DNA of 64,000 nt from Antilocapra americana (taxonomy: Eukaryota; Chordata; Mammalia; Artiodactyla; Antilocapridae). The position numbers and the translations under genes were made by a program. The number at the start of each line of letters is the position of its first letter. Position 1 is the stretch's first letter. Shown piece by piece: positions 21,000 to 32,694 of this stretch. Location of the stretch: NCBI GenBank assembly GCA_007570785.1, contig ML664662.1, positions 2,592,058-2,656,057 on the forward strand. The letters are read 5' to 3'. Under the pieces are notes generated by a model that was given only the letters and a program-made list of their open reading frames with translations, did no database searches and was not told the origin of the DNA.

Positions 21000-21395
21000 A
21001 GCTGTGTTCAGAAAGTTTCACTTCAGTTACTATTTCCTCCACCCTGCTTCCTTCCTCTACTCTATAGGTAAATATTTTTCTTAGTTTCTCATTTGTCTTT
21101 CCAGTGATTTCTTTTTTTTTGGCAAATGCAGCAAAAATGTGTATCTGGACATATGTTAGTCATATTTTCTCCCTTTTTAAAATATAAGATAACATGATAA
21201 GTACACTGCTTTGTATCTTTATTCCTTAATGACAAATTCTAGAGATGTATTATGTATAGAAATTGTCTTCATTTGTTTTTATGGCGGCTTAATATTCCAT
21301 TGTGGGGATGAACTGTTCTTTTTCCAACCAGTCTCTGTATTGAACATTTGGGTTATTTCAAATCCTTTTACTGACAACAAATTTGATAAAAATAC
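21000..21395 (-). repeat. HAL1/L1M-like LINE, antisense
   Basis: Reverse old LINE with GGCGGCTTAATATTCCATTG, GAACATTTGGGTTATTTC and AATTCTAGAGATGTATTATG. Diverged, no frame. Confidence 0.5.
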
Positions 21396-21975
21396 AATTG
21401 GTAGTCATGACACTCCCTGCTCAGAAACCTCTATGGCTTTCCATTGCTTGCAAAAGTCAAATGCCCTAGGAGGCTTTCTAAAGTCTATCACAATCTACCT
21501 TCCCTAACTTGTTTCTCCCCATCCACCTTGTAATCCTGTGTGGCAGCCACAGTGGAACCTGCCCACTCCATTCTCCAAATGTACTGCACTGAGCATTGTT
21601 CATGCAGTGCCCTCAGCTGAAACTACCCTCCCCTACTGCCCCTCCCTCTCCATCTCTCCCCTGCTCATTGGTTGGAATTTTCTCTCAGTCCCTAGAAGGA
21701 AAACATCTCTCTGGGACTCCTTCACTGATTCCTGTCCCCACCCACACCTTCCCCCAAGTGAAATTAATCACTTCACTATGGTCTTTCCAAAGCATTGTGC
21801 ATGTATTTTTATATTTCACTTTTTATAATTTACATCATGCAATGTTTTCTGGTTATTTATGCACAGTTTTCCCCCCATGCTCACCCCCTTACCAGTAGAT
21901 TATGGAAAAAGCCATTCCTACACAGAGCTTTTACATGGTTAAGTACTCAATACATACTCATTGAATTTTTTGTTT
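21396..21975 (+). repeat. L2 LINE 3' end
   Basis: Well-ordered L2 3' portion: CTCAGAAACCTCTATGGC, CTATCACAATCTACCTTCCC, CTCCAAATGTACTGCACTGA, GAAGGAAAACATCTCTCTGG and the 3' end TTAAGTACTCAATACATACT. Overlapping frames at 21538-22007 are C-rich translations of the repeat. Confidence 0.75.
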
Positions 21976-22404
21976 TTATTAAATGTCTAAAAATAAAGCA
22001 CACATAATAACTAGAGCCAACATAGCTTATGGCTTTGAAAAACAAATGAATCTCACTCATCCTTTTACTTGCTTTGTTTTGCTCCACTGGGTAGTCAGGT
22101 GAGGGCCCAAAGCAGTTCCTGAAGAAATAAGGATTCTTGGAACAACTGAAGGTTGTTATTTTTGTTTGTACAGCATATTTATGTAGTTTTAAAATTACCA
22201 TGCTTTGACACATCAACCTTCCTCTTAATAGCTTTTTGCCAGCTACACTAAATTTCAAATTAAATTAGTTATGTTCTATCCAGAATGACTGCCAAACACT
22301 TGTAGAGTTCAAGTGGTTTACTGGTAACTGAAAATCAACACTTAAATTTAAGGACATGAATTACCATTTCCCAGTGAAATTGATACAGCAGATTCAAACC
22401 ATTT
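21976..22404. other. Apparently single-copy stretch
   Basis: No repeat recognised. A 103-residue minus frame (21947-22258) starts inside the L2 end and has no recognisable domain. Confidence 0.3.
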
Positions 22405-22628
22405 ATTGTTGTTGTTCAGTTTCATTGCTAAGTTGTGTTCAACTCTTTGTGACCACATGAACTGCAGCACGCCAGGCTTCCCTGTTCTTCACCATCTTCC
22501 AGAATTTGCCCAAACTCATGTCCATTGAGTCGGTGATGTCATCCAACCTTCTCATCTTCTGTCACACCCTTCTCCTCCTGCCCTCAATCTTTCCCAGCAT
22601 CAAAGTCTTTTCCAATGAATCAGATCAT
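22405..22628 (-). mobile_element. BovB LINE 3' end fragment
   Basis: Reverse BovB 3' terminus: GTTGTTGTTCAGTTTCATTG, GCACGCCAGGCTTCCCTG, GAGTCGGTGATGTCATCCAA, CAGCATCAAAGTCTTTTCC. About 220 bases of the 3' end only. The plus-strand frame across it is not coding. Confidence 0.88.
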
Positions 22629-23939
22629 TTATGGGGTCTCTTTAAAAGGTACACAGATCTAATCTCTCAGAATCCACCAGAAAATCCTTGGAAATACTTG
22701 ATTTACTTCTTTCTGTTGTAAGAAAAGAATCCTCAAATTTTATTAAGCATCATAAGAAAGCATTATAATGAGCTCTTTCAAGGGAATTTTATAAAAATTA
22801 AGACAATGCTATACAGAGTTTCTGATTCTAGTCTTTTGAGACTTTTTGGAAGACCTCAAAGTTTACATCAACACTGATGGGATTCTGTCAGGTTCTAATT
22901 GACATGAATATTTCTGGTTTGTTAAATGTCAGTTGTGTATTACCAATTTAGTCCATGTATAGAACATGAAGTCTATACCTTAAAAGGCTTATAATCTCAT
23001 TAGATATATAAAACCTTTCAGTGTGAGAACTGTCAAAGAATGTGTGACCATCTTTAATCCACCTCAGACTTGGTCCAGGATAATGACTATGAAAATAAGC
23101 AGATCCCAGGCCTAGCTCAAGCACAAACCCCCATTTGTAGAATTGTTCCTGTCACTTAATATATATTTAGTGACTTAACAAATAGATATTAGAGATATTG
23201 TAGAGGAAAAAATTAAACAGCTGAGCTTTGTAGTAAATTATATGTGGGAAGCAAAGGGTAAGACAGAAACAAAAGGGATGAAGTTCTGAATTTGGGAAGC
23301 TGATGGGCCCTTTGATAGCAATCTCAAGAAAAGAATATTATCTCATTAATCATTGTGATGGATTGACTTTCAAAAAACACTGGGAGACCATCCCCAGAAA
23401 TAGTAAGCCTAAAATAATAAAAATAATAATGTTAGACCATGTCTTCAAGATAAAGAGCATAGGGGAAGATTTGGAAATCCTAGAATTACCAGCAATGGTT
23501 AAAAATGAAACAAATGATTTTATCCCTGGGAAAGATCATAGCAGGAACGATTTTAAACAGTCACTGAGCAGCACTGTTAATGAACACTATTACAAGAACA
23601 TTTTTGTTGACCTTATAGGGGTTGTTCTCCCATTAGTGGTAGTAGGGGCTCCATAGAGATGGGTAGTAAAGATACCTCAGTTCTGAGAAAGAGCCATTTT
23701 CCTGCCAGAACTTCAGAGTCTTCCCCAGTTGTCTGTTAAATTTGTTATCAGATGAAATATGGGTGACTTGTATTCCATTCCACGTTTCAAGTTTACATTT
23801 TTCCATAAACGTTGATCTGGCTGGCTAGAAGGCAGAGGAAGCAGAAACCTCTTATGAATCAGAGCTGATCTGGCTGAGGTTTATGGAGGGGCCCTTCTAG
23901 CCTCGTGTTTAAATCCCTCCCTGCCTTCCTGGAGTGCAA
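22629..23939. other. Repeat-poor stretch with one unassigned ATG-started frame
   Basis: No interspersed repeat that I can name. At 23303-23656 a 117-codon frame opens with ATG and ends TAG, with mixed composition (Lys/Ile/Asn-rich). No domain is recognised and no promoter or splice context is evident, so I do not call it a gene. Confidence 0.35.
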
Positions 23940-24420
23940 GTTGTGAAGTGCTCCATCACCCCGTGACCAGGAGAAATGAGAGGCTCTGCGGAGACTGTAA
24001 TCTCGCTCTAAACAGGTCTCCGGTGAGGGATGGTGAGTGGTGATACATCACGCCAATCACTCCTCTGAAGGCGCCCGGTGTCACCTCCGCGGGGCTCCTC
24101 CTCTCAGAGGGGAGATAGGACAGCATCCAGGGAGCATCAGATTGAGGTCTCCCATGTGCAGCACACACAGTACGTTAGCCACTGAGCCGTGGGCCTGGCC
24201 TGCAGCCTAATTATTAACATCTGAAAGTCAGCTGCTGGGCAACTGCACGAATCGCTCGTATGACATTTAAAAATATAGATTTCTCTCCTCCTTCCTACCG
24301 GACAGGCTTATTGCATATTAGTTTCTGGATATGCCATCAATGCAGCTGAAGAAGCCATGGCCACTGTGACTTCTGTCATTATTGATTGCAGCTGGGATGA
24401 GACACGTTCTTCTAGGGACA
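23940..24420. promoter_or_regulatory. Candidate regulatory island: CpG-enriched with E-boxes
   Basis: By my count about 15 CpG dinucleotides lie between 23961 and 24301, far above the surrounding DNA. This flank is followed by three CAGCTG E-boxes (24229, 24343, 24389), a TAATTATTAA block at about 24208 and a TTGCATATTA octamer-like site at about 24311. No repeat is recognised. An enhancer or conserved non-coding element is an inference; a decayed GC-rich repeat is the alternative. The small minus frame at 23956-24168 is not recognised. Confidence 0.35.
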
Positions 24421-25249
24421 ATAAACACATATTGGGACAAAATGAAAGAAATATTCATATTACTACCATTATTTAGTACTATTACTAATATTATATTTCT
24501 TTAACCATTTAGGTTCTAAATTCTATAAAAAGCAAAACTCTAACAAAACCTTATCACTTTATACAGTATCCCTGCCCATAGGACATTTTCTGTTCTGTTT
24601 AGATAAAGCAGACAGATGTGTTAGAACTACAGCACACACATTCAATCAATAGGCCATGATGATTCATAAATAGAAAGTTCACTGAGAAATAGGACCTCCC
24701 AGCCTCTGAAAAGCCTTCTGAGTTCCAAGAATATGCAATGAAAGTATACAATTAAGAGAGTATTTGGAGCTGGACATATGATTGAATGCTAGAGAATGTG
24801 CGTTAACATTCAGAAAAGGTATTTCCTCCATGCCCTGTTGGACAAATGAACCTAGACGGAACATGGCTCGGCTCTGGCAAGAGACAAGGGGTGACTTATG
24901 CTCTATGTGACGTTTTCCCACAGTCACTGACAGATTCTAAGATAAGTCACATCCAGAGTGTGGCTAGCACTGGCATGTTGCTCCTTTCTTCAGGGAAGCC
25001 AAGGACCAGCATCCACTGAGCATTCAGCAGATAGTGGGAAGGAAGCATCTGTTACAGAGATGCACCCAGTGAGATGGTTTGGAACCTCTCTTCTTAACCC
25101 TAGATCAGTCTCTCATTAAGGGCTGGTGCTTGCCTGATCTCTGGCTCATTGATTTAAAAGTCATTTTGTACTGTGGCTACAAGGAAAAAAGAGACATGTT
25201 CCAAGTTATTCACTTCATTATCCTATGACTCAGCCATTTCACCTGAAAA
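24421..25249. other. No recognised feature
   Basis: Single-copy-looking AT-balanced DNA with only short frames. An A-run of about 23 bases follows at 25250-25272. Confidence 0.3.
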
Positions 25250-25329
25250 GCTAAAAAAAAAAAAAAAAAAAAGAAAAGAAAAATCGGAGGAAGAATACCC
25301 AGCCCAAAGTGGCTATTAAAAAGTAATGA

Positions 25330-25652
25330 GGGCTCCTTCCCTGGTGCCTCAATGGTAAAGAGTCCGCCTACCAATGCAGGAGACTCGGGTTCAATCCCTG
25401 GTCCGGGAAGATCCCACATGCCGTGGAGCAGCTTAGCCCATGCACCACAACTACTAAGCCTGTGCTCTAGAGCCTAGGAGCCACAACTGCTGAAGCCCAT
25501 GTGCCCTAGAGCCTGTGCTCTGCAACAAGAGAAGCTACCATAATGAGAAGCTTGCTCACCGCCACTAGAGAGTAGCCTCCATTCACCACAACTAGAGAAA
25601 GTCTATGGGCAGCAATGAAGACCCAGCACAGCCAAAAATAAATAAAATTATG
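25330..25652 (+). mobile_element. Long CHR-type SINE with TSD
   Basis: Forward CHR copy with tRNA-like head (GGTTCAATCCCTGGTCCGG) and the long body of CACAACTACTAAGCCTGTGC, GAGAAGCTACCATAATGAGA and AATGAAGACCCAGCACAGCC, ending in an AAATAAATAAAAT tail. The 12-bp TSD AAAAAGTAATGA at 25318-25329 and 25653-25664 gives exact ends. Confidence 0.93.
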
Positions 25653-25664
25653 AAAAAGTAATGA

Positions 25665-27259
25665 ACAAATATTAAAAAAAAACTTTCAAGTAAATAGTAA
25701 TAAAAATAATAATTTACGTCTATAGAAGAATTTATAGTAGGTCATGCTTTGTAAGTCACTTTGTATGCATTATATGGGATGTTTAAATCTCCAGGCCAAC
25801 CTACATAGTGTACCAATACCTTATAAGTGATAAATAACTCTTACCAGAGCAAAGTAGCTTAAAAATTAACTTTATAGCTGACATTATTTCAAATGAATAG
25901 AAAATCATTCTTTTAGTCATGTAACATTGGCACCAATACCCCAGAAAGATAGACAATCTGACCTTAACTTTAAAGTTGTCTTCATTGTTAATTTCCATAA
26001 AAACCTTAACATTTGTCTAATTATAGGGTTCTGCATTCATTGATCTCACTAATTCAACTGTTTTATCTGAGTGCCTCTCTTGAATTGATATAATCTAAAT
26101 TGCACTTTTTCTAAACTGCTAAGCTCAGGAGAAATCTTGAAAGTGGCACAAATGGCTGTTGTATCTTTTTCACCCGTCTAGCACCATCTACTGTAACTTT
26201 GTAATATTGGATTTATCCTTCTTTTCTCAAAACCATGATATTCAGATTCCTTTACTCTGTCCTGGCAATACTCAGTCCACCAAAGGTGTATATTCATGGT
26301 TAAACTGAAAAGCAAGCAATTGGCTGGCAAAACATATAAAAAGGAATTTTTGCCATTAAAATGAGTTTTAATAATCCAGTTGCATTTTATTATCAAGGAA
26401 TGTCAAAGGTGTGTAACCATATTTTTATAAAAAGGAATTTAGACTTCATGGCACTGTGCAGTTTTATCATCAAGGAATACATTTCTCACATCTGGCTTGT
26501 TTTTCAGTCTGTTGTGTCATAAGCTATATTTCTGCTACCTTTCTAAGAGAAGTGAGTAGTTACCTATGAAAAAAATTGTGGTGCCCTTGCAGTTGCTTTG
26601 TCTGGGGAGAATGTGTTCACATGATTCACACAACTTATTGTTTTATCATTTATCTACCTCCCTGGAAATAGAAGTACATAAAGAGAATGAAATCAATATT
26701 CTTTTCTACTTGCCTAGCACAAATGGATACTTACTTAGGGTCAATAGTCCTTTTTGAGAGTTTTACGTAATGTTCAAAAATACCTCTACTCCAGGTAGGG
26801 AGAGGCCAGAGAATGGAATGATGGGGAAAACATAGAGTGAGCTGTAGTTATTACCAGGGTCCTGGCTTTTGTTTGGGACTGTGGATTTGCAGGTGATTAT
26901 TTTTCAAACTAACCAAGTAAAAAATTAAAAAAAAAACCTAATTGAAGTAGACCAGGAATGGACAAATAATAGAGTCCATTGTGGATCAAGGATTATGATA
27001 AATCCAATTTCTTGCTCCCATAATCCATTGTGAAAATAAAGGAAAATATTCTTACTTTGGTTTGAATATTAGAAACTGAAGACTTTCTGCCTAGTAAGAT
27101 TTTGACAAGTGAGGCAACATCCCAAGTCATATACTCAAAACTAGTTAGGAGTGGCCTAACTAGTTTCTTGATCTTCCAAGGAGTTTCTTTGTCATTAGTG
27201 TCTACGTAGGCTACTCTTCATTCAGGTGTTGCTGTGATGCTGCCAACATTAGGAGATGG
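25665..27259. other. Repeat-poor AT-rich stretch
   Basis: No repeat, RNA gene or convincing coding frame recognised over 1.6 kb. Short frames on both strands (25801-25998, 26178-26396, 26566-26757) lack domains and have the composition of random AT-rich DNA. Confidence 0.35.
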
Positions 27260-28035
27260 TATGTGCACCAAGGGACGGGCACAAGAAAGGTTCTTAGAGG
27301 CACCATTCATGATGGCCCCAAACTAGAAATAATCCAGATAGCCATCAACAGTAGAGTGGATAAATGTAATATATTTACACCCAGGCATACTCCAAAGCAA
27401 TGAAAATCAATGAATCACAGCTACCACAGCAACGCAGATGTAGCTCAAAAATACAACACCATGTGAGAAGCCAGACACAGGAAAGAACATATACTAACTT
27501 ATAGCATTTATATACAGTTCACAAAACAAGCAAAATTAAACCATGTTTAAGGAGTGTGTGCCTAGATAGTAAAATTATTTTAAAAACCAAAGGTATCATT
27601 TTCATAACAGTCAGATTAGTGGTTACCCTAAAGGGGGTGAGAGAATGACCAGAAGGACTCATGAAGAGAGGACTCTGAGACACTGGGAACATTCTGTTTC
27701 CTGGGTGGGGATTTGAGAGGTGTTTGCTGTTGTTGTTGTTTAGTCGCTAAGTCATGTCTGACTCTTTGCGATCCCATGGACTGTAGCGCACCAGGCTCCT
27801 CTGTCCATGGGATTCTCCAGGCAATAATACTAGAGTGGGGTGCCATCTCCTCCAGGGGATCTTCCTGACCCAGGGATCAAACCTGAGTCTCTTGCATTGG
27901 CAAGTGGAGTCTTTGCCACTGAGCCACCTGGGAAGCCCTTTAGAGATGTTTGCCTTATAATAATTCCCTTAGCTAAACTTACCATTTATACACTTCTCTG
28001 AATCTGTATTTCACAATTACAAAAAGAGTTTAAAG
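27260..28035 (+). repeat. Old L1M 3' end, split by a SINE
   Basis: Forward old L1: GGATAAATGTAATATATTTA, AATCAATGAATCACAGCTAC, AGAAGCCAGACACAGGAAAG, TAGTGGTTACCCTAAAGG, then after the SINE TTTATACACTTCTCTGAATC and an A-rich end. Host of the insertion at 27728-27941. Confidence 0.65.
27728..27941 (-). mobile_element. Bov-tA SINE
   Basis: Complete reverse copy from GTTGTTGTTGTTTAGTCGC to GAGCCACCTGGGAAGCCC. TSD AGAGGTGTTTGC (27716-27727) and AGAGATGTTTGC (27942-27953), one mismatch. The host L1M is continuous across it. Confidence 0.93.
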
Positions 28036-28039
28036 ATAA

Positions 28040-28500
28040 ATAAAGGAAAACTCTGCTATGTGTCTCCACTGCCCACACATTGCCTCATCTCATTCATCAG
28101 AGCTCTTCATATCTGCTCCCGGTTCCTGGCCTTGTCAGGTCCTCTCTTCTCCTCATCATGTAATTCATGTTCTGATCATATTATGCTCTTCAGTGACTTT
28201 GTACTTTTTCCACTTCTGTGCCTAAGTGGACCCCTTTTCCCAACCCCATTCCCACCAATTGAATTCACACCCATCTTTCAAGGCATAGTCAAACCAAGAC
28301 TTCCTTAAGGAAAGCGTCCTTGAATTCCTTGGCCAAAGTAGCATCTTCTTTTGAGTTCTCATTTCCATTCGAGCCTCTGTTACAAAAACTACTATATTCT
28401 TGTTGTGGTAGTGTGTGTGTGTGCCCTCTTTGTTCATAAGCGAAATGGTTTTGAGTTTGAGCACAGTAGGGGCTCAATAAATGTAGAATAAATTCATTCT
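28040..28500 (+). repeat. L2 LINE 3' end
   Basis: Forward L2 3' end: CATTCATCAGAGCTCTTCAT, CACCCATCTTTCAAGGCATA, GACTTCCTTAAGGAAAGCGT and the terminal GGGGCTCAATAAATGTAGAA. Frames on both strands are translations of the repeat. Confidence 0.7.
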
Positions 28501-28719
28501 TCAATAGATGAATGATTATCCATTTGGCTATTTGGGACTTAAAACAGAAGCTTGTCAATGGAAAAAAAATTCATTGTTTGTTATGTGCACACTGAAGAAT
28601 AACTCAACCCATGCAGGAGACTTTACTGGCTATTATGAGAGCTGGGTTGCAACATTGTGGAGACTGGCCTGCAGCCCTCAACTAGGTTACACAGGTCATT
28701 CTGTGCTGCTCATTCTGGG

Positions 28720-28720
<1 letters not shown>

Positions 28721-28756
<36 letters not shown>
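28721..28756. repeat. (TG)n microsatellite
   Basis: About 17 TG units abutting the 3' end of a reverse Bov-tA SINE, consistent with growth of a dinucleotide run from a SINE tail. The 220 bases before it (28501-28720) are not recognised. Confidence 0.95.
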
Positions 28757-28757
<1 letters not shown>

Positions 28758-28968
28758 AGTCACTTCAGTCTTGTTTGACTCTTTGCAACCCCATGGACTG
28801 TAGCTCTCCAGGCTCCTCTGTCCATGGGATTCTCCAGGCAAGAATACTGGAGTGGGCTGCCATGCCCTCCTCCAGGAGATCTTCCCGACCCAGGGATCGA
28901 AACCACGTCTCTTACATCTCCTGCATTGGCAGGTGCATTCTTTACCACTAGTGCCAGCTGGGAAGCCC
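28757..28968 (-). mobile_element. Bov-tA SINE
   Basis: Complete reverse copy from AAGTCACTTCAGTCTTGTTT to CCAGCTGGGAAGCCC. It contains an extra short segment near the head (TCTTACATCTCCTGCATTGG). Plus frame 28508-28951 and minus frame 28760-28990 read through it. Confidence 0.93.
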
Positions 28969-31924
28969 TGTCATGGGGTAAGTGACCCAAATCAGTTTTG
29001 TGGAATATATCTGAAAGGCTCTAGAAGCCAATGAGTAATTCCTAACACATATATTAAGACACCTTATCTGCATGTGAGTGAACATTTAGAGATCACAAAA
29101 AGAGCCACCACTTTGTGTGTTGGGGGTGGGGTGCACGTGTGCAATCACTTGGCGAATCCAGAGCTTTCAAATGTCTATGACCTCCACCTTGCTACTTTCC
29201 CCAGAGTCTGTGGACCAGTGTGAGGACAGGGGGTGAAACTGGGCAACAGAGAAGACTCTTAAGGCTGCTAACAAAAGCAGTTGATGCCATCCCTGGTTAG
29301 CTGTTTGTACATATATGAGATTCATAAGTTAGGCATTTCTGAGTCAAGAAATACCTACATTATGAGTATGTATGTTTATGTTTACATGTACATGTTATGG
29401 CCAGTATTTGGGAACCTCTTCACTAGCAAACCAGCGTCTCTATTTTCATTGCTTCAGAGAATCATGCAAAAATAACTCATGTCACCAGATTTTGAAGGCA
29501 GGCTTGTAGTGATACAAATGTTGACTTTGGTAGAACTTAAAGCTAAACAGAAAAAGAAAAAAAAAGCAATGAATCATTTAGAGAAGATTCTGGAGGACTT
29601 GACTTGGGTAACTTTGAAAGGCACATAAAGTATCTTTGGATGATAAATTCTGTTAATCTGTTTAGCTCCAGTCAGAATCAATTGTTCAGATTTGGGAGGA
29701 AGGGAGGTTTGACCTGAGTGGTTACTGGGCAGGGCCATTGCTAGAATTATAGGATCACAAATAAGTTAGTTTTGCATGTGGACTCCAAATTGCATTATAC
29801 ACATACAAAGTATTAGAGGCAAAGTGTAGTTAATGGCTAACAAATGTTTGAAATTCAAAGCTATCCCAGGAAAGGAGGAATGAAATGAGTCCATGTTATA
29901 TTCATTAAGCAAAAGGACTCAAAAGAGGGTATGTTTTCCAAACATTCTGTGAATTGCTGACTTTAACATGTTGCAATTTTGTTGGTTAAAAAATTATCTA
30001 GAAAATTCAATAGAAGTCATCAAAATGATACATGACACAATAATCCATGGAGTACTTTCAACTTAGAAGTCGTAGAATACTCCCTGCACTTTTTCTCAGG
30101 TCCTAGATGAAATATAATTCAGGAAATGAAGTCATGTGATTAAAAATATCATTCACTTTCTTTGTATTATATCATGATAACTTTTTGTGGCTTGTATAGT
30201 TTCCTTATAAGTCCCTTCCGCAAACTATAAACCAAATAATTATTTCTGTTTTGGAAAAAATTGGACCTGCCAGTGAATTTTATCTTGAATTTGTTAGTTT
30301 TAAAGTATTCCAGCTGCATTTTTCATTGGGGTTCTCTGAAGAAACGTCGAGTTTTGATTTTGAATTTCAAGTTTGTCTTCTCTTTCTTTTCCTTCTTTCT
30401 TTCTTGCCATTGTCATTGACTATTTACAAGTGTTTTTCAGTTGTGGATGCTGGAGAAAATGAAATAAACTGCAATAAAAATAATTTTGTCCAGGTGGTAC
30501 ATAAATCAGTTGAGGAAATACAGTTCTTTGTGGCAAATAAAAAACATATGTATTACCTAGTGCACCAAAATGTTATTATTCATCAAATGAATGTTAGAGA
30601 TGTGTTAGGATTTAGAGACGTAAAGAAGAAGAATATTAGGGCAGAATATAGTCATGTTGCATATTTTTGCCTAATGTGGGATAACTGGAAACAATACGTG
30701 GGGAATTTTACATGAATTTGGCAGAGCTGAAGTTCATTTCAAGGGTATACAGGGATTTCCCCATTAGGAAGATTATCTGTTATTTCCTCTTAATTTATGA
30801 TTTGTTGAATACTGCCGAATTACTATCAAACACCAACTAGAGAATTCAAAAATAGAAATTGCAGTGGATACAGTTTTAGCTAGAAAAATACCTGATTATC
30901 AGTGTAATCTGGAAGCAACAGGAATGTCTAATTATATGTATGTGCTTGTGTATGTGTGTATGTTTAGAGTGTATATGTATACAATACATCTTTTTTTAAT
31001 TTGGTTAATTACTAGAGTTTGTGAATTCTTTCTCTAACCTGAGATCATACATTTCCATCTATGTTCTTTCTACATTTGTATAGACAGACTATGCTATATT
31101 ATTTTATATTTCCATACTAATGTATTATTTTATAATTTCCTAGTTGTTTTATGTATATTACTTCTCAATTTAGTTTCAACTTAGAAATGATTTGAAACTT
31201 CTTTTGTAACCCCCCCATCTGCTACTCCCATAAGATACTAAATACACAAGACATGTAGGTACTTAAATCTACTTTTAAACAAAGGAATGGCTTAATTTTT
31301 TTTGGCTGTTATTTACCATTGAGTTATCTTAGTAGATTATGCTCAGAGTTCAAGGAATTGGTGCAGGAATATTAAAAAGAAAACTTTAGAACACTATAAT
31401 TTCCTGGCTTTAGTTATAGCAATCATTTTCATATTTTCTCCAATTGTTTGTGTTTTTCTTACATTTTTATGCCAATTTTGTTACAAAAGCTAGATGTTTC
31501 AGACTTTATTTAAAGTAAATGAAAATATAATTTTGCTCCTTTTTTATGACATTTACTAAGAAGGAAGAGTCATTTCCATTTTAATTTTTAAAATGCTTTT
31601 TGTGCATTATTTTCATACTCAAAATACTCCTTGATTTAATGAGAATCATTGTCATGTATCAGAAAGTCCAGTATCTGATAACAACTTTTTTTAAATGGAA
31701 ATTTTTAGTGATTTTTCTCTTAAACCCAAATCTATAAATTATTTTGATGAATTTAATGTTGATTAAATGAATACTACCATCATTTACTTTTTTAATGAAC
31801 TTAATGTATTTATCACTTAAAACAGAGGTTTGACCTATGTCATGTGTTGATTGAATGCACATTTGTTATTCACAAATCATTTCTTCTTTGGTAATAAATT
31901 CCATCTCTTTAAATTTCACCCTGT
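28969..31924. other. Longest repeat-poor stretch of the window
   Basis: About 3 kb without a repeat that I recognise. It contains a 154-residue plus frame (30251-30715) that begins with TTG rather than ATG, is rich in Phe/Leu/Asn/Val and shows no domain; I treat it as chance. A purine-pyrimidine alternating TGTA-rich patch lies at about 30930-30990. Confidence 0.4.
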
Positions 31925-31967
31925 TTCTCCTTCTCCCCCTCCTCTTCCTCCTTCTCCTCCTGTTTCT
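31925..31967. repeat. Polypyrimidine (CTC/TTC)n tract
   Basis: C/T-only run with CTCCTTCTCC units. The adjoining Leu-rich frame at 31855-32052 arises from it. Confidence 0.85.
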
Positions 31968-32437
31968 TGACCTGCAAATCATAAAGGGGGCAGAGGTAAT
32001 AGAAATAAATTCTCAGAGGGTTATGAACATTTTGAAAAATAATATGAGTTAGGAAAGACCTGTATGAACAATGACCTAAAACAAAACCAGAATGTTCTTT
32101 CTCATGTAAGAATGTTTTGCATTAAGACAGATATTTATTCATCTCAGCACACAGGTCAGACTGTGGTTAAAAAAATATTCCATGATTTAATACAATCAAT
32201 TAATAGAAGTTAAAATGATCACATCCACAAAATTATATCTTCTAAAATGAGAGCTTTTGATGTAAACCTATCATGATGTAACAGTTCAGATCTGAGGAAC
32301 ATGTGTAGTCCCTGTGGTTGTCCCTAAGTGTGTGAACATATCACATGGTCACATATCAAATGGGGACTTGATTGAAATAAATAGTCTCACTTGATTTGTC
32401 ACATAGTCAAACTTAATGTAACACTGGGTTTAAACGT
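31968..32437. other. No recognised feature
   Basis: AT-rich sequence without repeat motifs or coding potential. Confidence 0.3.
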
Positions 32438-32688
32438 GAAGTCAGCCAAGGAGGAGAGGGTTGAGGAAGGGATAGATGGGGAGTTGGGATTAGCAGATGC
32501 AAACTAGTATATATAGGATGGATAAACATCAAGGCCCTATGTATAGCACTGAGAACTATATTCAACATCCTGTGATAAACTATAATGAAAAAGAATATAT
32601 ACATTTACAACTGAGTCACTGCTGTACAGCAGAAATTAACATGACATTGTAAATCAACTGTACTTCAATAATATTTTTTTAAAAAAAC
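32438..32688 (+). repeat. L1MA-like / artiodactyl L1 3' UTR end
   Basis: Forward older L1 3' end: GATAGATGGGGAGTTGGGAT, CCTATGTATAGCACTGAGAA, CTGAGTCACTGCTGTACAGC, GTAAATCAACTGTACTTCAA and a T/A-rich tail at 32670-32687. This A-rich tail became the target for the insertions that follow. Confidence 0.8.
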
Positions 32689-32694
32689 TGAAAC

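Noticed and set aside
28508..28951. 147-residue frame with a Cys/Val repeat
   Set aside because: The repeat is a translated (TG)n microsatellite joined to a SINE.
30251..30715. 154-residue plus-strand open frame in a repeat-poor tract
   Set aside because: It opens with TTG, not ATG, has AT-driven composition and no recognisable domain. Not supported as a gene.
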